Source: Cordia subcordata (lineage: Eukaryota > Streptophyta > Magnoliopsida > Boraginales > Cordiaceae). From it: a DNA stretch of 64,000 nucleotides. Positions 61,540 through 64,000 of the stretch are shown one piece after another. The stretch lies in NCBI GenBank assembly GCA_028554755.1, contig JAPTOF010000010.1, positions 13,278,501 to 13,342,500 on the forward strand. Reading direction: 5' to 3'. Each line of letters starts with the position of its first letter. Positions within the stretch are counted from its first letter, which is position 1. The translations under genes were made by a program, and so were the position numbers. A model generated the notes under the pieces. That model saw only the letters and a program-made list of their open reading frames with translations. It made no database searches and had not been told where the DNA came from.

Positions 61540-64000
61540 TAAAATGGAAGTGTCATCACCCCTGTGGCTGATATATTTCCCAACTTAAGTAAGTGGACAG
61601 CAAAAGTTCAACTTATTGAAAAACAACACGTAATACAATCATATAACACAAGAAGAAGATATCAAAGGTTGATTTTCACTGACTCCCATGTAAGAATTTT
61701 CAATCCATAAGTGATCACTTCATTTCTCTACTTTGCATTAGAAAATACGTTCTTACTCTATACAAAGAAAAAGTTTTAGGGCTCAAAAATACAAGCAGTC
61801 ATATTCGATTCTGATGTAGATCAAGTAAGTGAATGGTTTGAAGCTTATCAAATATATCTAATCTCAAGTTCAAAGGTGCAGCCTATTGATCCCAAGTTTA
61901 GAATCGTTCCACGTTCATATTAGTGGATCATCAATGGAAGAATAACAATAATGCGCCAACCTCAAGATGCTCCATATGCTACCCATATGACAATCAATTT
62001 TACATCTTACACGGACATAATCCAAGATGCAACCTCTAATATACCAATGGGTAAGTACCAAATTTGCAATAAGCTTATTGAATAATTTTCATTATTACAT
62101 CTTACATAACTTTGGTTCCTAACTTTACATTATCCATATTAGATGTAATCAGGATTGTCATTGACCATTGTGAGCGAAAAACAGTATTAACGGTTAGTGG
62201 TGAAACTACTCTATAAGAATTCATCATCATCAACCAAGTGTAAGCCATTATATCATTACACACTCTGTTTTTGCCAATTTTTGATAATTATAGTAAATAA
62301 TGTAAAAGGTTTTTGGGTTAACTTTCAAAACTAAAGGGTAAGGCCAATGATTTTGACTCTCTGGAGGGAGCATGTACTCGCTGGAAAGAGCCTATACTTG
62401 CTGCAGGTGTTGCTATCATGACTTGAACAGAAATTAAAACAATCATAATAGCAACACGACTTGTCACCTCAATATTTTATGGTAATGTTTTTTTCTTGGA
62501 ACTGAACTATATTGATTCAATCACTTAGATGATATGCATCATCAACTAAATATTATTGTAAACATGATATTGTAGGTAAATCATTATGCTCAACAGGAAA
62601 TTCTACAATAATAGTTGACCCTTCAACTCTTGAAGCTGAAGCATTACGTAGGTGGTATGTTGTTTATGAAATACTTTAACTAGCCTATATTATTTGTATA
62701 TCCTAATTTGACCACCTTTCTTCTCTAATTGTGATCAGACTTGTTGTCTCCTCAAACCACCGTATATTCTGATAAAATTTGACATTATACCTCAATTTCA
62801 GTTAATTTACCATCACCAATTATCAAATATCATTAGCCTATTTTTTAACTAACAATTTCTAATATCTACCAACTATGTTATAACTTTTGCTCAATTTAGG
62901 CATGATGAGAACCAAGGAGTGCTCAATGCAATAATTTCTGAAAAGAAATATTGGTGTCATACAACATGTGATACCTCTAGCATGACATTAAATACACTTA
63001 CAATTGCCAATGTGCTATTAGATCAGAATGAAAGTTTTCCAAGAAATGCAATTCAATTCGATTCTCTTTATATATGGTCAACATCATTAATCCTATCCAA
63101 TGAACAACTCAAGAAGTTCTATGTTGAAGGAAAACTTAACATTAGTGATCAACAGCAAGAGTTTTCTTACATGGAATGTGAGAATTGTAAGAGACCAATG
63201 TGCTTGGATTATGATTAGGACTATCAATATATTGGCTGTCAAAAAATAACCAAGTCAAACCCATGGTAGAAATTTCTAGACTCAACTACCAAACACACTT
63301 ATTTATACCATAAATATCTATTTATTTTATATAACAATTGACAAATCTTCTATTTTCAATCTCTATTTTTTAGGTCGAAAATTGTCGTAAATGTGAGAGA
63401 TAAAATAGGAGTACTTCCGGTTACGATTTACAACAATAATACAAAGAACTTTGAAGGAATGAGTGCACTAGAATGCATGAACAAGATTACCAAGGTAATA
63501 CTGCAAATTTTCAATTTCAATATTAACTTGAATATTAATATTTGTAATAAAGACATAAGTTAACATATAGGATGAAAACTGTCCTTTGATGACATAAACA
63601 ATGCTTTTGGAGAAACGGTTTACAAAATGTAAATCAAAGCTAAAAGATGAGACTTAAGCTATCGGGATCAAGAACAAATCTAGCATACCGTTATTTCAAT
63701 TAACCAGAAAATCTTTCCGGCCAGTGCAAGTACATTTTTAGCATATGTCATCCACATTATTAAACTACTATACTTCTTACTAACCAACATATCCTCAAAT
63801 TTGATCTATAGCATGGTTTTGCAATAATTAAACAATCCGCATTTTTACCCATTTACTTTCATGTTTTGCTCCATCTATCACAGACATCATCTTCAAAGGA
63901 TATCAACATTGAATCGTAGCCATCAACAACTACCAACGCTATAAGGACTGAAAAATAATGCTACTCCTCCAAGGCAACTTTTGCTTTTTGTGCAGTTGTA
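61540..64000 (+). pseudogene. Helitron 2 RPA-like gene (incomplete at the window end)
   Basis: After TTTGCAG near 61540: MEVSSPL-like start, then IFPNLSKWTAKVQLIEKQHV, and in a later exon GSKIQAVIFDSDVDQVSEWF, EAYQIYLISSSKVQPIDPKF and MTINFTSYTDIIQDATSNIP. These have the look of the DUF223/OB-fold DNA-binding part of RPA1-like proteins carried by plant Helitrons. Later parts are VIRIVIDHCERKTVL and the frame 62919-63218 (FDSLYIWSTSLILSNEQLKK). Introns are likely. At least one stop (TAG after PRSY near 61920) marks decay. The gene continues past 64000. Confidence 0.65.

Larger units (their letters stand above)
59769..64000 (+). mobile_element. Helitron 2: 5'-truncated, inverted copy of Helitron 1, continuing beyond the window
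   Basis: From 59769 (ACTACCGGAAGACTTTC) the plus strand aligns with the reverse complement of 53790-34905, excluding retrotransposons A and B. It begins inside RepHel, just upstream of the helicase; the N-terminal and Rep parts are missing. It carries the helicase C-terminal half and the RPA-like gene. Around 60920 and 62618 it keeps the uninterrupted sequence at the sites where B and A sit in Helitron 1. Its 3' end lies outside the window. Confidence 0.88.

Overview
This is eukaryotic, plant nuclear DNA, most likely from a flowering plant (eudicot). It is AT-rich, has GT-AG introns, and consists mostly of transposable elements typical of plants: LINEs with a DUF4283-type ORF1, a hAT with a TTF/HAT-dimerisation transposase, Athila-like Ty3/Gypsy elements, a TRIM, and Helitrons with RPA-like cargo. 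There is no sign of bacterial, organellar or CRISPR sequence. Only one apparently intact host gene is present.

Layout. (1) 0.5-3.0 kb: a CACTA-like non-autonomous element carrying a broken mitochondrial-glycoprotein (MAM33-like) gene fragment and a complete TRIM with a perfect 5-bp target-site duplication. (2) 3.2-6.2 kb: short LINE remnants on both strands. (3) 6.85-15.3 kb: one large LINE on the minus strand, broken by three MITEs and by a 3.1-kb hAT element that split the DUF4283 domain of ORF1. (4) 15.3-25.5 kb: decayed LTR-like sequence, a C-rich block, microsatellites and a probable solo LTR at 23.6-24.6 kb. (5) 25.63-31.68 kb: a five-exon gene for a 345-residue NADPH-dependent 2-alkenal (double-bond) reductase. 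Its 2.8-kb first intron holds a ~970-bp foldback element. (6) 32-34.8 kb: degenerate tandem repeats. (7) 34.8-57.0 kb: a RepHel Helitron on the minus strand (Helitron 1), split by two LTR retrotransposons, A (36.3-44.6 kb) and B (46.2-52.7 kb). (8) 57-59.8 kb: a spacer with exon-like fragments of unrecognised genes. (9) 59.77-64.0 kb: a second, 5'-truncated Helitron copy (Helitron 2) on the plus strand, running off the window.

How the parts relate. Helitron 2 is an inverted homologue of Helitron 1 and preserves the empty sites, so the insertion points of A and B can be read directly. A (AAGGG on both sides) and B (GTAAT/ATAAT) entered an existing Helitron. A keeps gag and integrase but has lost the protease-RT-RNase H region. 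B has no recognisable pol at all, and shares its 3' non-coding region with A. All the transposon genes carry stops or frameshifts and are treated as pseudogenes. No new functional system is demonstrated. The most interesting items are the captured gene fragments, the inverted Helitron pair with its nested insertions, and the hairpin-forming element in the reductase intron.
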